The translations under genes were made by a program, and so were the position numbers. A stretch of DNA of 64,000 nt from contig NZ_FYDL01000004.1 of the NCBI RefSeq assembly GCF_900187505.1, positions 1-64,000 on the forward strand, given 5' to 3'. The notes below the pieces were generated by a model, which was not told where the DNA came from, searched no databases, and saw only the letters and a program-made list of their open reading frames with translations. The stretch comes from Pseudomonas sp. Irchel s3h17. Lineage in GTDB: Bacteria; Pseudomonadota; Gammaproteobacteria; Pseudomonadales; Pseudomonadaceae. Position 1 is the stretch's first letter, and each line of letters opens with the position of its first letter. This document shows, one piece after another, positions 1 through 9,194 of the stretch.

Positions 1-35
1 GTCGGGCATGAAAGTCATGCCCGGATTATACCGGG

Positions 36-395
36 TCAGGTCACGAAACGTGGAGTCAGAACTTGATGAGGGCGGTTACGCCAGAGATCAAAACCATCAA
101 GCAGCCAGTTCAACTCCTGGACGCTCAACATAATGGCTCCGTCGGTAGCGTCGGGCGATGTTTTGAACCGTTCAGACTCGAGACGTTTGAGCCAAAGGCA
201 GAAGCCGTTGCGCTCCCAGTAGAGGATTTTCACTCGGTTACGGTGGCGATTCAGAAAAACAAAAAGGACAGGATCGAATACGGCGACTTTGATATCCAAC
301 TCGACCAGGGCGGCCAGACCGTCGATGGATTTTCGGAAGTCCACGGGCTTGGGGTAGAGGTACACCTTTTCGACTTTGGCGTCGGGTCGCATCAT
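36..395 (-). CDS. tnpB: IS66-family accessory protein TnpB (Orf2)
   Basis: A 119-residue protein with the IS66 Orf2 pattern: KVYLYPKPVDFRKSIDGL near the N-terminus (residues ~11-28), then VFVFLNRHRNRVKILYWERNGF and a C-terminal LSVQELNWLLDG. Its length matches the family. TnpB is needed for IS66 transposition together with TnpA and the DDE transposase TnpC, but its biochemical role is poorly known. On this strand tnpC should follow at coordinates below 36, outside the window. The upstream partner tnpA is absent: only about 55 bases separate the start codon from an unrelated IS3 fragment on the other strand. The element therefore looks cut at its tnpA side and is probably immobile on its own. 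Confidence 0.88.
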   Translation of the reverse strand: MMRPDAKVEKVYLYPKPVDFRKSIDGLAALVELDIKVAVFDPVLFVFLNRHRNRVKILYWERNGFCLWLKRLESERFKTSPDATDGAIMLSVQELNWLLDGFDLWRNRPHQVLTPRFVT

Positions 396-451
396 GGCGG
401 GCGGGCTCCAGAGAAATTCGAGAGCACAGCCTCAAGGATCAGAGGACGACT

Positions 452-1066
452 TTGAATGTGGGGTTCATGGCGCGGTTACAGTACTACTACCTCTACCTGA
501 TCGAAGATATTTACAGCCGCAAAGCCGTGGGCTGGGAGGTCTACGACGCGGAAAGCGGCGAGAAAGCTGCTGCGTTACTGCAACGCAGCGTGATCGGCGA
601 GCAGTGTTTACGCGAACCGCTGGTGCTGCACTCGGACAACGGAGCGCCGATGAAATCGGTGACGCTGTTGAGCAAGATGTACGAACTGGGCATCACGCCC
701 TCGCGGGGACGACCGCGGGTCAGCAACGACAATCCCTACTCGGAGTCGCTGTTTAGAACGCTGAAATACTGCCCGCAATGGCCGCAGGATGGTTTTGCCA
801 GTCTAGACGCGGCACGAGCGTGGGTGAGGGATTTCATGCGTTGGTACAACAACGAACACCGGCATAGCCGCATCCGGTTCGTCACACCGGCTGAGCGGCA
901 TCGAGGACTGGACCATCAAGTACTGGCCCGGCGGCATGAGCTGTACGAACGAGCCAAAGAGCAAAAGCCGGAACGGTGGTCGGGTCGGACACGTCACTGG
1001 GAGCCGATCGGCACCGTGCTATTGAACCCGGGTCGAGAGCAACAGGTCGAGAAAAGAGCGGCATAG
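452..1066 (+). pseudogene. IS3-family transposase OrfB, C-terminal fragment
   Basis: The frame encodes the C-terminal two thirds of an IS3-family DDE transposase. The second catalytic Asp lies in HSDNGAPM and the catalytic Glu in NDNPYSESLFRTLKY, followed by the usual WYNNEHRHSRIRFVTP block. The segment before YYYLYLIEDIYSRKAVGW, which carries the first catalytic Asp (the W-x-D-I-T motif), is missing, because the frame abuts IS66 sequence at about position 450. The 68 bases after the stop, up to the glycosyltransferase gene, probably hold the IS right end. The fragment should be inactive. It marks one boundary of the O-antigen locus. Confidence 0.85.
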
Positions 1067-1132
1067 TTAGACGGTTGACGCGACAACTACCTTGAAAAAC
1101 GCCGTTGATCCGCAACAATGACCACATCAGGA

Positions 1133-2248
1133 TCAAGGGAGGATGCCGCTTGCGTCAAAACGTACCTCCCAGGAGTTTGCTGTTCGGAATTCTTGCATTT
1201 CATCTATTCCACATTCGTATGCCATCGCTGTTCTGACTAGGTTGGCCAGATCAGAATGCTTGTTCATAAGAAAAACTCCCGCCTGCCCATCCCGCAGGGC
1301 CATCTCTCCAAAGCTAGTGGAGAGTACCGGCAAGCCCAACGCCCGATATTCATAGTATTTAATTGGGTCAACCGATGCCGTAAGGTCGGTATGCTTAAAG
1401 GGAATTAATCCGACCGAAAACTCCTGCATAAACTTCATCGCAGTCGCATGGTCACAAGCTGGCAACAACTCGATGTTGCGAGGCAGAGACCTAGGATGTA
1501 ATTCATAGATGGGACCAATCAGGCGGATGCACATGGATGGATTAGCCTCTGCCAAGTCAAACACCAAAGGCCAGTCAAACCAGTGACCGATCGTACCGAC
1601 ATAGCCGAGAACAGGCCTCCCTGAGCTTTTAGTTGTGGCACTGGGGGACGGCAGGGTTTCAATCGCGCAGGCATTAAGCGCAAGAGTAAGTTTTGAGTGA
1701 TAAGTGGCGAACCGATCGGCTAACGCCGTAGAAGAAACCGTTATCCGCGTAACCTGAGCCGCGACCTTCCGTTCCCGCCGCCCCATCGCTATCCGCGACA
1801 GCCCCCGGTAAAACGCCGGAAAATCATCCATTGCATCGTAAATCGAAGATACAGTGGGGTGCCGGGCAAGCACCTGCAGCGCCAACTCGGAGGGTTTACC
1901 AATTCCGAGTCTGCATTCCCCTTCCTCAATAAACGCGTGAATTGCCTGCAATGCATCGTTCCAGAGCCGACGATTAAGCGCACCGGCGCCTGGCAATGGC
2001 TCAATCGGCAATGAACGCGGGCGAAGGATAGTTAGCCACGCTGGCGCACTTCTCTTTGCCGCGAGCATTGTCGCAGTCCCTCCCGCAGCCTTTACACGCC
2101 GAAAATCTGCCAGCTCCGGGAATCGCGTAGGGTAGGGATCAACCCAGAGCACATCTCCGCCACGCCTGGCATGGAACCACTCCACAAACTTGTGGGGACG
2201 CTGCGCAAAACTTGCCCAGGGTACAGGCGAGAAATACACCAACCGCAT
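1133..2248 (-). CDS. glycosyltransferase (GT4-like)
   Basis: A 371-residue cytoplasmic glycosyltransferase with the two-lobe GT-B pattern. The N-terminal lobe starts MRLVYFSPVPWASFAQRPHK. The C-terminal lobe contains GYVGTIGHWFDWPL (residues ~218-231) and the donor-site stretch SVDPIKYYEYRALGLPVLST, which closely parallels AVSPIKVFEYLFAGKPVVST in the large protein encoded at 3369-6545. It is likely to add one sugar of the O-polysaccharide; donor and linkage cannot be read from the sequence. It is translationally coupled to wecB: the wecB stop and this start share one base (TGATG). It is the last gene before the IS remnants, and its C-terminal residues may have been altered by the neighbouring insertion. 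Confidence 0.8.
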   Translation of the reverse strand: MRLVYFSPVPWASFAQRPHKFVEWFHARRGGDVLWVDPYPTRFPELADFRRVKAAGGTATMLAAKRSAPAWLTILRPRSLPIEPLPGAGALNRRLWNDALQAIHAFIEEGECRLGIGKPSELALQVLARHPTVSSIYDAMDDFPAFYRGLSRIAMGRRERKVAAQVTRITVSSTALADRFATYHSKLTLALNACAIETLPSPSATTKSSGRPVLGYVGTIGHWFDWPLVFDLAEANPSMCIRLIGPIYELHPRSLPRNIELLPACDHATAMKFMQEFSVGLIPFKHTDLTASVDPIKYYEYRALGLPVLSTSFGEMALRDGQAGVFLMNKHSDLANLVRTAMAYECGIDEMQEFRTANSWEVRFDASGILP

Positions 2249-3348
2249 CAGACGAAGTGCTCTCTGAGCACCTTCACGATCCGCTCGGCACCACAGCCAT
2301 CCCCGTAAGGTGAAATTCCACGCGCCATTTCTCGGTATGCTGACTCATCGTCCAACAGGCGTTGTGCTTCTTCCACAATCCGGTCGTAGTTGGGGCCGAC
2401 CAGCTTTACTACTCCCTGCTCAACTGCTTCGGGCCGCTCGGTTTCATCTCGCAAAACCAGCACGGGCTTGCCCAACGCAGGCGCCTCTTCCTGCACGCCA
2501 CCAGAGTCACTGATGATTAGGTATGAGCGCTTCATCGCAGCAACGAAGGGAGCGTAATCCAGCGGCGCGCATAGGTGAATATTTGGACAGTTCCCCAACA
2601 TTTCATGGGCCACATCCTTAACATTCGGATTTGGGTGTACCGGGTAAAGGAACTGAACATCCAGGTTGCGTTTCGCCAAGGTATGTAATGCGCGACAGAT
2701 ATTGCGGAACGGCTCACCAAAATTCTCACGACGATGGGAGGTAATTAGGACAAGGCGCTTTGATGGATCAATTTCAATTCCTAATTCTAAGTCCTTCGCT
2801 GCGGTCATCAGCAGAGCGTCGATCACGGTATTGCCAGTAACCACAATATCCTTATCCGGAATCCCTTCGCGCAGCAAGTTCTGTCGCGAACTCTCCGTCG
2901 GCGCAAAATGCCAGCGAGCCAATCGACCGGTAATCACTCGATTGGCCTCCTCTGGGAAGGGATTCTGCATGTCCCAGGTACGCAAGCCCGCCTCGACATG
3001 CCCGATGGGGATGCGGTGATAAAAACAGGCCAATGCCGCTGTCATTACAGTAGTCGTATCACCTTGCACCAAGACGACATCCGGTTTTTCTGCTTGAAGC
3101 ACATCATCCAGATCCAGCAGCAGCCGAGCCGTCAGTACCGTCAATGCCTGATTAGGGCGCATGATGTCCAGATCGATATCAGGCTCAATACCAAAAAAGT
3201 TCAATACCTGGTCCAGCATGTGACGGTGCTGGGCTGTTGCCAGTACTCGAACGTCTGCCCAAGGTTCATTTTTCAACGCCAGAATCACCGGAGCCATTTT
3301 GATGGCTTCGGGGCGGGTTCCTACTACACAGAGGATCTTCTTATTCAT
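2248..3348 (-). CDS. wecB: UDP-N-acetylglucosamine 2-epimerase (non-hydrolysing)
   Basis: Interconverts UDP-GlcNAc and UDP-ManNAc for cell-surface glycans. At 366 residues it has family length and carries GTRPEAIK at 10-17, QGDTTT at 95-100, HVEAGLRT at 117-124 and HRREN at 205-209, all hallmarks of WecB/MnaA/WbpI epimerases. A strong ribosome site (AAGGAG) lies in the 20-base gap after the preceding gene. No UDP-ManNAc dehydrogenase is present in the window, so the ManNAc may be used as such or oxidised by an enzyme encoded elsewhere. WbpI, which acts on a diacetylated uronic acid, is a close relative and cannot be wholly excluded, but nothing nearby makes its substrate. Confidence 0.92.
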   Translation of the reverse strand: MNKKILCVVGTRPEAIKMAPVILALKNEPWADVRVLATAQHRHMLDQVLNFFGIEPDIDLDIMRPNQALTVLTARLLLDLDDVLQAEKPDVVLVQGDTTTVMTAALACFYHRIPIGHVEAGLRTWDMQNPFPEEANRVITGRLARWHFAPTESSRQNLLREGIPDKDIVVTGNTVIDALLMTAAKDLELGIEIDPSKRLVLITSHRRENFGEPFRNICRALHTLAKRNLDVQFLYPVHPNPNVKDVAHEMLGNCPNIHLCAPLDYAPFVAAMKRSYLIISDSGGVQEEAPALGKPVLVLRDETERPEAVEQGVVKLVGPNYDRIVEEAQRLLDDESAYREMARGISPYGDGCGAERIVKVLREHFV

Positions 3349-3368
3349 ACGTACTAACTCCTTAAAAA

Positions 3369-6300
3369 TTATCCCGGATAGTCAATATAAAATTCTGGAT
3401 GGTCAGCCCATTTCTTCTTGAAATACTCAGAGTTCCGAGTGAAAATTTTTGTATAACTGTTGCTTTGAGAGTTTGCACTAGTGGTTTGATGTGGTTGGTG
3501 ACGGATGCCGGTTAAGTCTCGATAGCACACTTTAAAGCCAAGCTTTTTGATTTGGAATGACAAATCCGTATCTTCAAAACACGTTGGATCATAATTGGTA
3601 TCAAAACTATCGGTAGCATCAAAAACAGACTTCGGCACGAAGAAGCCTCCGGTTCCTAGATAGCCAATATCAGAACGATAGCCATGTATGATTGCGGCAT
3701 CGTTCATGGCTCGATTCGGGCAGTAATCCGCAATCATGCCTCCTAAATCCCCGCGAGCACGATCAAACCAGCCTGCAGCCCACCCAATTACCCCCACACT
3801 TGCATCACGCTCAAGTATCGATAGCGCTTCATCAAAGAAAGTAGGACAGGTAAACCACTGGTCTGAATCAAAAAATGCCAAATATTTTCCCTGCGCAACG
3901 CTGGTCCCTAAATTCCGCCCGGAAGAACAACCGTTGGCTGAATTCCTTAGCACACGGACATTCGGAAACGCGCTTTCAATAAACTCGGCCCCACCGTCAG
4001 AGCTGGCATTGTCAACGACAATGATCTCCCGAAGGTAATGACTACCATGCGCAATTAAAGTTTCAAGGCAGCGCCCAATAATATTTATATTGTTATGAAT
4101 CAGAATGACTGCACTGACAGTCCCCGCAAATGTTCCTGAGGCTTGCCTACCGGTGATCTTATCTAGCCTGTGGAACCACGAGTTTTGTGAAATAAATATA
4201 TCGTTCTTCTTGATAAGCTCTTCAGTTGCAGTGACTACTGAGCAGAGTTCGGCGAAGTGCTTAGGGTTATCGGCAATGAAAACGCCGGGATAATCTAGAA
4301 TTTCTGGTAGTCGGGTTGAAACAACTGGTTTCCCCGCAAAAAGATACTCAAACACTTTAATTGGTGACACTGCGTCCGAAATTTTTCCTGGAACAAACGG
4401 AAGTATGGCCACGTCAGAATGCATCAAGTAGCCCGGCAATTCATCGATTTTCTTAGCCCCCAAAAAGTAAATATTCGTTGGAAGGTCATTTTTTCCAGGA
4501 TTGTCACCAATTAATATGATATCGAGACTAGCATTCTGCACGGCCGCAGCAATAACGTAATCCCAAGCGAACCACTCTCCATATAGCGAGCCGAAGTAAA
4601 TCGCAGTTCTTGCCCCTCGCATCGGAAAATCGGCGGGACGTGAAAAAGTCCGGTACTTGTCAAAAATATATTCATTTGCGGCATTGGGTAGATACAAGGC
4701 ATCATTCCGACCCAAGTCAACTAAACGCTGAACCAAGAGCTTGGCCGTACCTACTACAACATCAGCACTGGCGACAAACTCTCTATAAACATCTAAATCA
4801 AACCAGTCACCACCAAGGCTGGTTTCCCAATCATCAATCAACTCAAAAACCGTCTTAACCCCCCGACTCTTAGCCATATTAAGATAAGGAATAATCTTGG
4901 GATGTGGGAATTCAATCAGGATCGTAGCGCGACTGGATATCAGATCAAGTAAGCTCGATGGAGTTACCTTATCAATGGAAAGATGAGTAAGACCGAATAC
5001 GTCTAGCTCTGACTCGACGTGCCGATTCAAGTCAAAGTCAAACTTTTGATATACATAAATATATATAACTTTTCTGCCTGACTTTAATGCGCAGCGCGCA
5101 AGTTGGGCGCCCCGCTGCCCGCCACCAATATCGTCAAATGGCACGCCCGTAATTACAACAAGTTCATCGGACAATAAAGCGGGCAAGTTCTTGCGTTCAA
5201 GGATATTTTCTGCCTGGCATGGCGTAGCAGAACACGTCTGTGATGGACGTGAAGTGAGTGTAGGCAAAATATAAGAGGTAGGTCTTTGGCTTTGGCGATT
5301 TTTGAGCTTAAGCTTGAAAGCTTGGGCAAGCGCAGGAAATCCGCCAGATGAAGCTATTTGCCTTGAACGATTGAAGTAGTGCGGAATTCGCGCGAGTCGT
5401 TGTTTTACTCTCCAAAGAATTCCGGTCAAGCCGCGATCCCGCATTTTGCACTCCATCAATAATTGAGCAATATAAATTTCTTTGTCGATTTTGTAGCTTT
5501 GAGCCAGTTGCAGTTGCTCGTCACGTTCGGCGATTGACTGAGTGAGGCTGGCGTTCTGCTCGTCACGCTCGGCGATTGACTGAGTGAGGCTGGCGTTCTG
5601 CTCGTCACGTTCGGCGATTGACTGAGTGAGGCTGGCGTTCTGCTCGTCACGCTCGGCGATTGACTGAGTGAAGCTGGCATTCTGCTCGTCACGCTCGGCG
5701 ATTGACTGAGTGAAGCTGGCGTTCTGCTCGTCACGCTCGGCGATTGACTGAGTGAGGCTAGCGTTCTGCTCGTCACGCTCGGCGATTGACTGAGTGAGGC
5801 TGGCGTTCTGCTCGCCACGTTCGGCAAAGATGGTATTTAGGCGATCGATCTCTGTTGCCGCATCAAACTGCTCAATGCGACAGTCGCTCAACCTTAGCCC
5901 CAGGCTATCCAGCCAGCGGGGGTCGGCGTAAGCCAAGATGATCTGGTCACCACTCCAAAGTGTTTTGGGGAGCGGCCGACAATCCACTACCTGAGACCAG
6001 ATCAGTCTAAATCCGTTCGCCAGTTGCAAAGGGATATTTTCGGGAAGAAAAGAAAAGAAGTGCTCATCAATCCTGTCGAGCTCCTTGTAGGGTAGCGCCA
6101 ACACTATGGCTTTCTTTGCCCGACTGCAAATAGCATGCAGGGCATCGTAGGGCTTGTGGAAGTGCTCTAGCGTATTGGACGAGAACACGATATCAAATGT
6201 TTCTCGCTGGTCGCCGCCCTCCGCCAGCCAATCCTCGTTAATGAAGCGGATGGCAGGGTAGCGTTGCACAGCCTGTTCGATGGCCACGGAAGAAAAATCG

Positions 6301-6545
6301 ACGCCGACAATCTGTTGTGCGTCGATATAGCTGGCCCATACGTCGGTGCCGTCACCTTGTGCGCAACCCCAGTCGGCAAGCGTTAGCGACTGCCGCTTCA
6401 ACTGTTCAATCAACCAGCGGGGCAGATGCTCGACAGCAATCCTTGCAAAAAAACGGGACTGCGTAGGTCCCTCGCAAGCCTCCCAGTTTTCGGCGAAGCG
6501 GGTATTCCAGTATGAGTCTGAGTTGATGTTTTCTGTATCTGTCAT
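3369..6545 (-). CDS. methyltransferase - coiled coil - two glycosyltransferase modules fusion
   Basis: A 1058-residue multidomain protein. Residues ~1-215 are a class I SAM methyltransferase (motif I LADWGCAQGDG, then VGVDFSS and the post-motif DIVFSSNTLEHF). Residues ~240-345 are seven near-identical 14-residue units (AERDEQNASLTQSI type) plus a degenerate eighth, predicted coiled coil. Residues ~455-790 are a GT-B glycosyltransferase (GVPFDDIGGGQRG; AVSPIKVFEYLFAGKPVVST). Residues ~808-1058 are a GT-A/GT2 module (SAVILIHNNINIIGRCLETL; VVDNASSDGG; AFFDSDQWF). The start codon directly follows the wzt stop. By analogy with WbdD, where a terminating methyltransferase sits on a coiled-coil ruler, it may extend and cap the O-chain before export by Wzm/Wzt; that role is inference. 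The unit number may vary between strains. Confidence 0.85.
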   Translation of the reverse strand: MTDTENINSDSYWNTRFAENWEACEGPTQSRFFARIAVEHLPRWLIEQLKRQSLTLADWGCAQGDGTDVWASYIDAQQIVGVDFSSVAIEQAVQRYPAIRFINEDWLAEGGDQRETFDIVFSSNTLEHFHKPYDALHAICSRAKKAIVLALPYKELDRIDEHFFSFLPENIPLQLANGFRLIWSQVVDCRPLPKTLWSGDQIILAYADPRWLDSLGLRLSDCRIEQFDAATEIDRLNTIFAERGEQNASLTQSIAERDEQNASLTQSIAERDEQNASFTQSIAERDEQNASFTQSIAERDEQNASLTQSIAERDEQNASLTQSIAERDEQNASLTQSIAERDEQLQLAQSYKIDKEIYIAQLLMECKMRDRGLTGILWRVKQRLARIPHYFNRSRQIASSGGFPALAQAFKLKLKNRQSQRPTSYILPTLTSRPSQTCSATPCQAENILERKNLPALLSDELVVITGVPFDDIGGGQRGAQLARCALKSGRKVIYIYVYQKFDFDLNRHVESELDVFGLTHLSIDKVTPSSLLDLISSRATILIEFPHPKIIPYLNMAKSRGVKTVFELIDDWETSLGGDWFDLDVYREFVASADVVVGTAKLLVQRLVDLGRNDALYLPNAANEYIFDKYRTFSRPADFPMRGARTAIYFGSLYGEWFAWDYVIAAAVQNASLDIILIGDNPGKNDLPTNIYFLGAKKIDELPGYLMHSDVAILPFVPGKISDAVSPIKVFEYLFAGKPVVSTRLPEILDYPGVFIADNPKHFAELCSVVTATEELIKKNDIFISQNSWFHRLDKITGRQASGTFAGTVSAVILIHNNINIIGRCLETLIAHGSHYLREIIVVDNASSDGGAEFIESAFPNVRVLRNSANGCSSGRNLGTSVAQGKYLAFFDSDQWFTCPTFFDEALSILERDASVGVIGWAAGWFDRARGDLGGMIADYCPNRAMNDAAIIHGYRSDIGYLGTGGFFVPKSVFDATDSFDTNYDPTCFEDTDLSFQIKKLGFKVCYRDLTGIRHQPHQTTSANSQSNSYTKIFTRNSEYFKKKWADHPEFYIDYPG
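5514..5828 (-). repeat. in-frame 42-bp tandem repeat (about 7.5 units)
   Basis: Seven full copies and one partial copy of a 42-bp unit, differing at only a few positions (for example CGTTCGG/CGCTCGG and GAGGCTG/GAAGCTG). Each copy encodes 14 residues, which is two heptads of a coiled coil. Because 42 is a multiple of three, gain or loss of units keeps the frame open. The near identity at DNA level suggests recent expansion or homogenisation. The array lies between the methyltransferase and glycosyltransferase parts of the same gene. Confidence 0.93.
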
Positions 6546-7856
6546 TTATTTCACCAGAACTTGTTGCTCAATTGGCGGCTGAAAGAGACCAAAAAACCGC
6601 TCATTGGAGAGTGATGAAAAATAGTGCGCACCCTCCAGATATTCGTAATAGTGGATATCGCGGTGTTGGCGATTCTCAACAGCGGCAGCCAACAGATACT
6701 TACCGGTGACCAGCGGATTGATCAGCCTGAACGTGACGCTGAAACGCTCTTCATCAGGCAAGTGTCTGTATTCAAAATCGTGGGTTGTGGAGACAATAAG
6801 ATCCGTTCCCTTCAGATCTTTGATGGAAAATGCAACACTGAGATGCTCCCGCGAGATGTCCAAGGGAACATACACCTCGATGACAACATCAAGCACCTCC
6901 TCCCACGCATGCACATCCTTGCGGACACCATGCTCATCACGAACGGCAGCAGAAAGGATCATGCCTTTGTGAGAGCCCCAGTGCATAACAGGCCGGGCAT
7001 CTAGTGCGACCTGCGACTCTTCTAAAATTGCAGTTGCCGAAGCAGACTCCGTGGGAGTGACCGACACTGACGCCCCTTGGGCAATCTCTTCACGCAGGGT
7101 GTCTTCCTCTGCCTCCTCATCCTTAAACATGAACTCCATGTACTGCCCAGTCACGGGGAAAACGTCGCCCTGCTCTACCATGTGTCCCTTGTCCAGCCAG
7201 ATGGCACGCTCGCAGAGGGTGCGCACTGACCCCACATCGTGGCTAACAAACAGGATCGTGGCTCCCTTTTCCTGAATATCTTTGATGCGGCGCATACACT
7301 TGGCCACAAAGCGCGCATCACCCACCGCCAAAGCTTCATCAACAATCAGTATTTCTGGATCGACATGAATCGCGATAGAGAACGCAAGGCGCGCATACAT
7401 GCCGCTGGAATAGGTTTTAACCGGCTGGTCAAGAAAATCACCCAACTCTGAAAATGCCAGAACCTTTTCCATTCTGGCCTCCATCTCTTCCTGTTGGACG
7501 CCGAGAATTGCGGCGTTGAGAAAGACGTTCTCGCGACCAGTGAACTCAGCGTTGAATCCAGCACCAAGTTCTAGTAGCGCCGCCACTCGTCCCCGTGTTT
7601 GGACTGCACCTGAGGTTGGTGACACGGTACCGCAGATCATTTGTAGCAACGTCGATTTGCCACTGCCATTGCGTCCAATAATGCCAACGGTCTCCCCACG
7701 AGCCACCGAAAAAGACACATCCCGTAATGCCCAAAACTCGCGGGAAAACTGCTTTTTCCCACGCGCCAGCATTTGCATCAGCCTATCTCGCGGCTTGTCG
7801 TAAATGTGGTAGCACTTGCTAAGGTTCTCAACTTTGATGGAGAAATCAGAGGACAT
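6546..7856 (-). CDS. wzt: O-antigen ABC exporter ATP-binding protein with glycan-binding domain
   Basis: The 436-residue nucleotide-binding subunit of an O-polysaccharide exporter. Walker A GRNGSGKST is at 61-69, the signature is YSSGMYARLAFS, and Walker B is ILIVDEAL. Residues ~290-436 form an extra beta-rich domain (WGSHKGMILSAAVRDE through SNERFFGLF) like the carbohydrate-binding C-terminus of E. coli O9a Wzt, which recognises the finished chain end. The frame is open 41 codons further upstream, but MSSDFSIKVENLSKCY is the natural start: it overlaps the wzm stop by 11 bases and begins at the conserved domain edge. Such a domain fits a chain capped by the methyltransferase fusion encoded next. 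Confidence 0.93.
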   Translation of the reverse strand: MSSDFSIKVENLSKCYHIYDKPRDRLMQMLARGKKQFSREFWALRDVSFSVARGETVGIIGRNGSGKSTLLQMICGTVSPTSGAVQTRGRVAALLELGAGFNAEFTGRENVFLNAAILGVQQEEMEARMEKVLAFSELGDFLDQPVKTYSSGMYARLAFSIAIHVDPEILIVDEALAVGDARFVAKCMRRIKDIQEKGATILFVSHDVGSVRTLCERAIWLDKGHMVEQGDVFPVTGQYMEFMFKDEEAEEDTLREEIAQGASVSVTPTESASATAILEESQVALDARPVMHWGSHKGMILSAAVRDEHGVRKDVHAWEEVLDVVIEVYVPLDISREHLSVAFSIKDLKGTDLIVSTTHDFEYRHLPDEERFSVTFRLINPLVTGKYLLAAAVENRQHRDIHYYEYLEGAHYFSSLSNERFFGLFQPPIEQQVLVK

Positions 7857-8700
7857 CGGCAAATCCCTTTCTGGTTTTCTGGAACCAAGCGTAGCCTGCC
7901 CAGGCAATGGCGGCGGCAGCCAGGGTGTAACCACCCAAACCCACCCAGTTCGGCAAATGCCCCCAGACCAGCACTTCACGCGCCTGTTCGATGATGAAGG
8001 TAAGCGGGTTAGCCATGATGAATGGACGGAATCTTTCTGGAACTGCGGTCACCGGGTAAAAAACAGGGGAAAGGAACATTAACACGGTGGTAATGATGAC
8101 AATGGTTTGCCCGACGTCGCGCAGAAATACGCCTAAGGATGCCAGCATCCAGGCAAGACCAGTGGTGAGAATAACCAGTGGAAGCAGTACCAAAGGAGTG
8201 AAAACCGCCGTCCAGTGCAAGTAGCCGTTAAAGAGTGCAAAGGCGGCTAGCAGCACGCCAAGGCTGATGAGGCTGTGGAATAGCGCTGCACCCATGGCAA
8301 TGACTGGCAGTATTTCAATCGGGAATACCACTTTCTTGACGTAATTGACGTTGGAAAGAATCATCCCAGGGGCGCGGTTGAGTACCTCGCTAAACAGGTT
8401 CAGCACAATCATGCCGACAAACAGCACTACGGCGAATTGCGTTTTGCTATCGTCAGCACCAACCCCAACCCAGCGAGCTTTGAAAATCTCGGAGAATACA
8501 AAGGTGTACACGGTTAGCATGAACACTGGATTGAAGAAGGACCAAGCCAGACCCATGGCAGAGCCTTTGTAGCGGCCTACAACCTCGCGCTTGGTCATCT
8601 GCACGATGAGCTGGCGGTTGCGCCAGAGACTTCGGGCAAGTGCCACGAGGGATGTGGGTTGGGCTGCGTGGGGGTTAATCGCTTTTTGGGAGTTGGTCAT
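7846..8700 (-). CDS. wzm: O-antigen ABC exporter membrane subunit
   Basis: A 284-residue ABC-2 type permease with about six membrane helices, including SLWRNRQLIVQMTKREVVGRYKGSAMG before the first helix and the typical LSPVFYPVTAVPERFRPFIMANP segment. It moves undecaprenyl-linked polysaccharide across the inner membrane with Wzt. The start is placed at MTNSQKAIN because its ATG forms an ATGA overlap with the rfbC stop; the open frame extends 45 codons further without a conserved sequence. The rfbC-wzm coupling suggests an ancestral rmlBDAC-wzm-wzt operon. With rfbC broken by an IS, transcription of wzm now has to come from the IS region or through it. Confidence 0.92.
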   Translation of the reverse strand: MTNSQKAINPHAAQPTSLVALARSLWRNRQLIVQMTKREVVGRYKGSAMGLAWSFFNPVFMLTVYTFVFSEIFKARWVGVGADDSKTQFAVVLFVGMIVLNLFSEVLNRAPGMILSNVNYVKKVVFPIEILPVIAMGAALFHSLISLGVLLAAFALFNGYLHWTAVFTPLVLLPLVILTTGLAWMLASLGVFLRDVGQTIVIITTVLMFLSPVFYPVTAVPERFRPFIMANPLTFIIEQAREVLVWGHLPNWVGLGGYTLAAAAIAWAGYAWFQKTRKGFADVL

Positions 8701-9194
8701 GCGAAGTACTCCACTTCTGCCAATGGTTTGGCTTGCAGATTTTTTATGGACAAGGTGGGTTCGCCTTGGACGGGCCATTGGATGTTGATCGCGGGGTCGT
8801 TCCAGACAATGCTTCGCTCGAATTCGGGTGCCCAACAGTCGGTGGTTTTGTAGAGAATCCCTGCGGTATCCGAAAGCACCACGAAGCCATGCGCGAAACC
8901 TTCCGGAATCCAGAGCATGCGCTTCTTTTCGACGGACAGTTCCAGCGCGACGTGCTGCCCGAAGGTGGGCGAGCTGCGGCGTATATCCACAGCTACGTCA
9001 AATACCGCGCTCTGCACTACTCGCATCAGTTTGCCTTGGGGTTGCTGGATTTGGTAATGCAGGCCGCGCAGCACGTTTTTGGCCGAACGTCTGTGATTGT
9101 CTTGCGCCAAAGTCACGTCACGACCGATGAACTCAGGAAATCGGCGGCGATTATAGCCTACGGGGGGGGGGGGTGTGTACGGGATTTTGTGCAA
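8697..9194 (-). pseudogene. rfbC: dTDP-4-dehydrorhamnose 3,5-epimerase, 5'-truncated
   Basis: From YNRRRFPEFIGRD onward the frame is a clear RmlC: QDNHRRSAKNVLRGLHYQ with the catalytic His, then WIPEGFAHGFVVLSD and YKTTDCWAPEFE. The family is about 181 residues and begins with a segment containing the DRGFF/ESF substrate-binding motif. Roughly 29-33 N-terminal residues are missing because homology stops at about 9161, at a run of twelve G and the end of an IS256-family element. The frame runs a few codons into the IS and offers only a TTG as possible start at 9194. Loss of the conserved Arg/Phe/Glu segment predicts no activity. RfbB, RfbD and RfbA are intact, so an rmlC elsewhere would be needed for dTDP-L-rhamnose. 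Confidence 0.85.

Noticed and set aside
5514..5828. Possible CRISPR array
   Set aside because: The repeats are contiguous, without unique spacers, in frame inside a gene.
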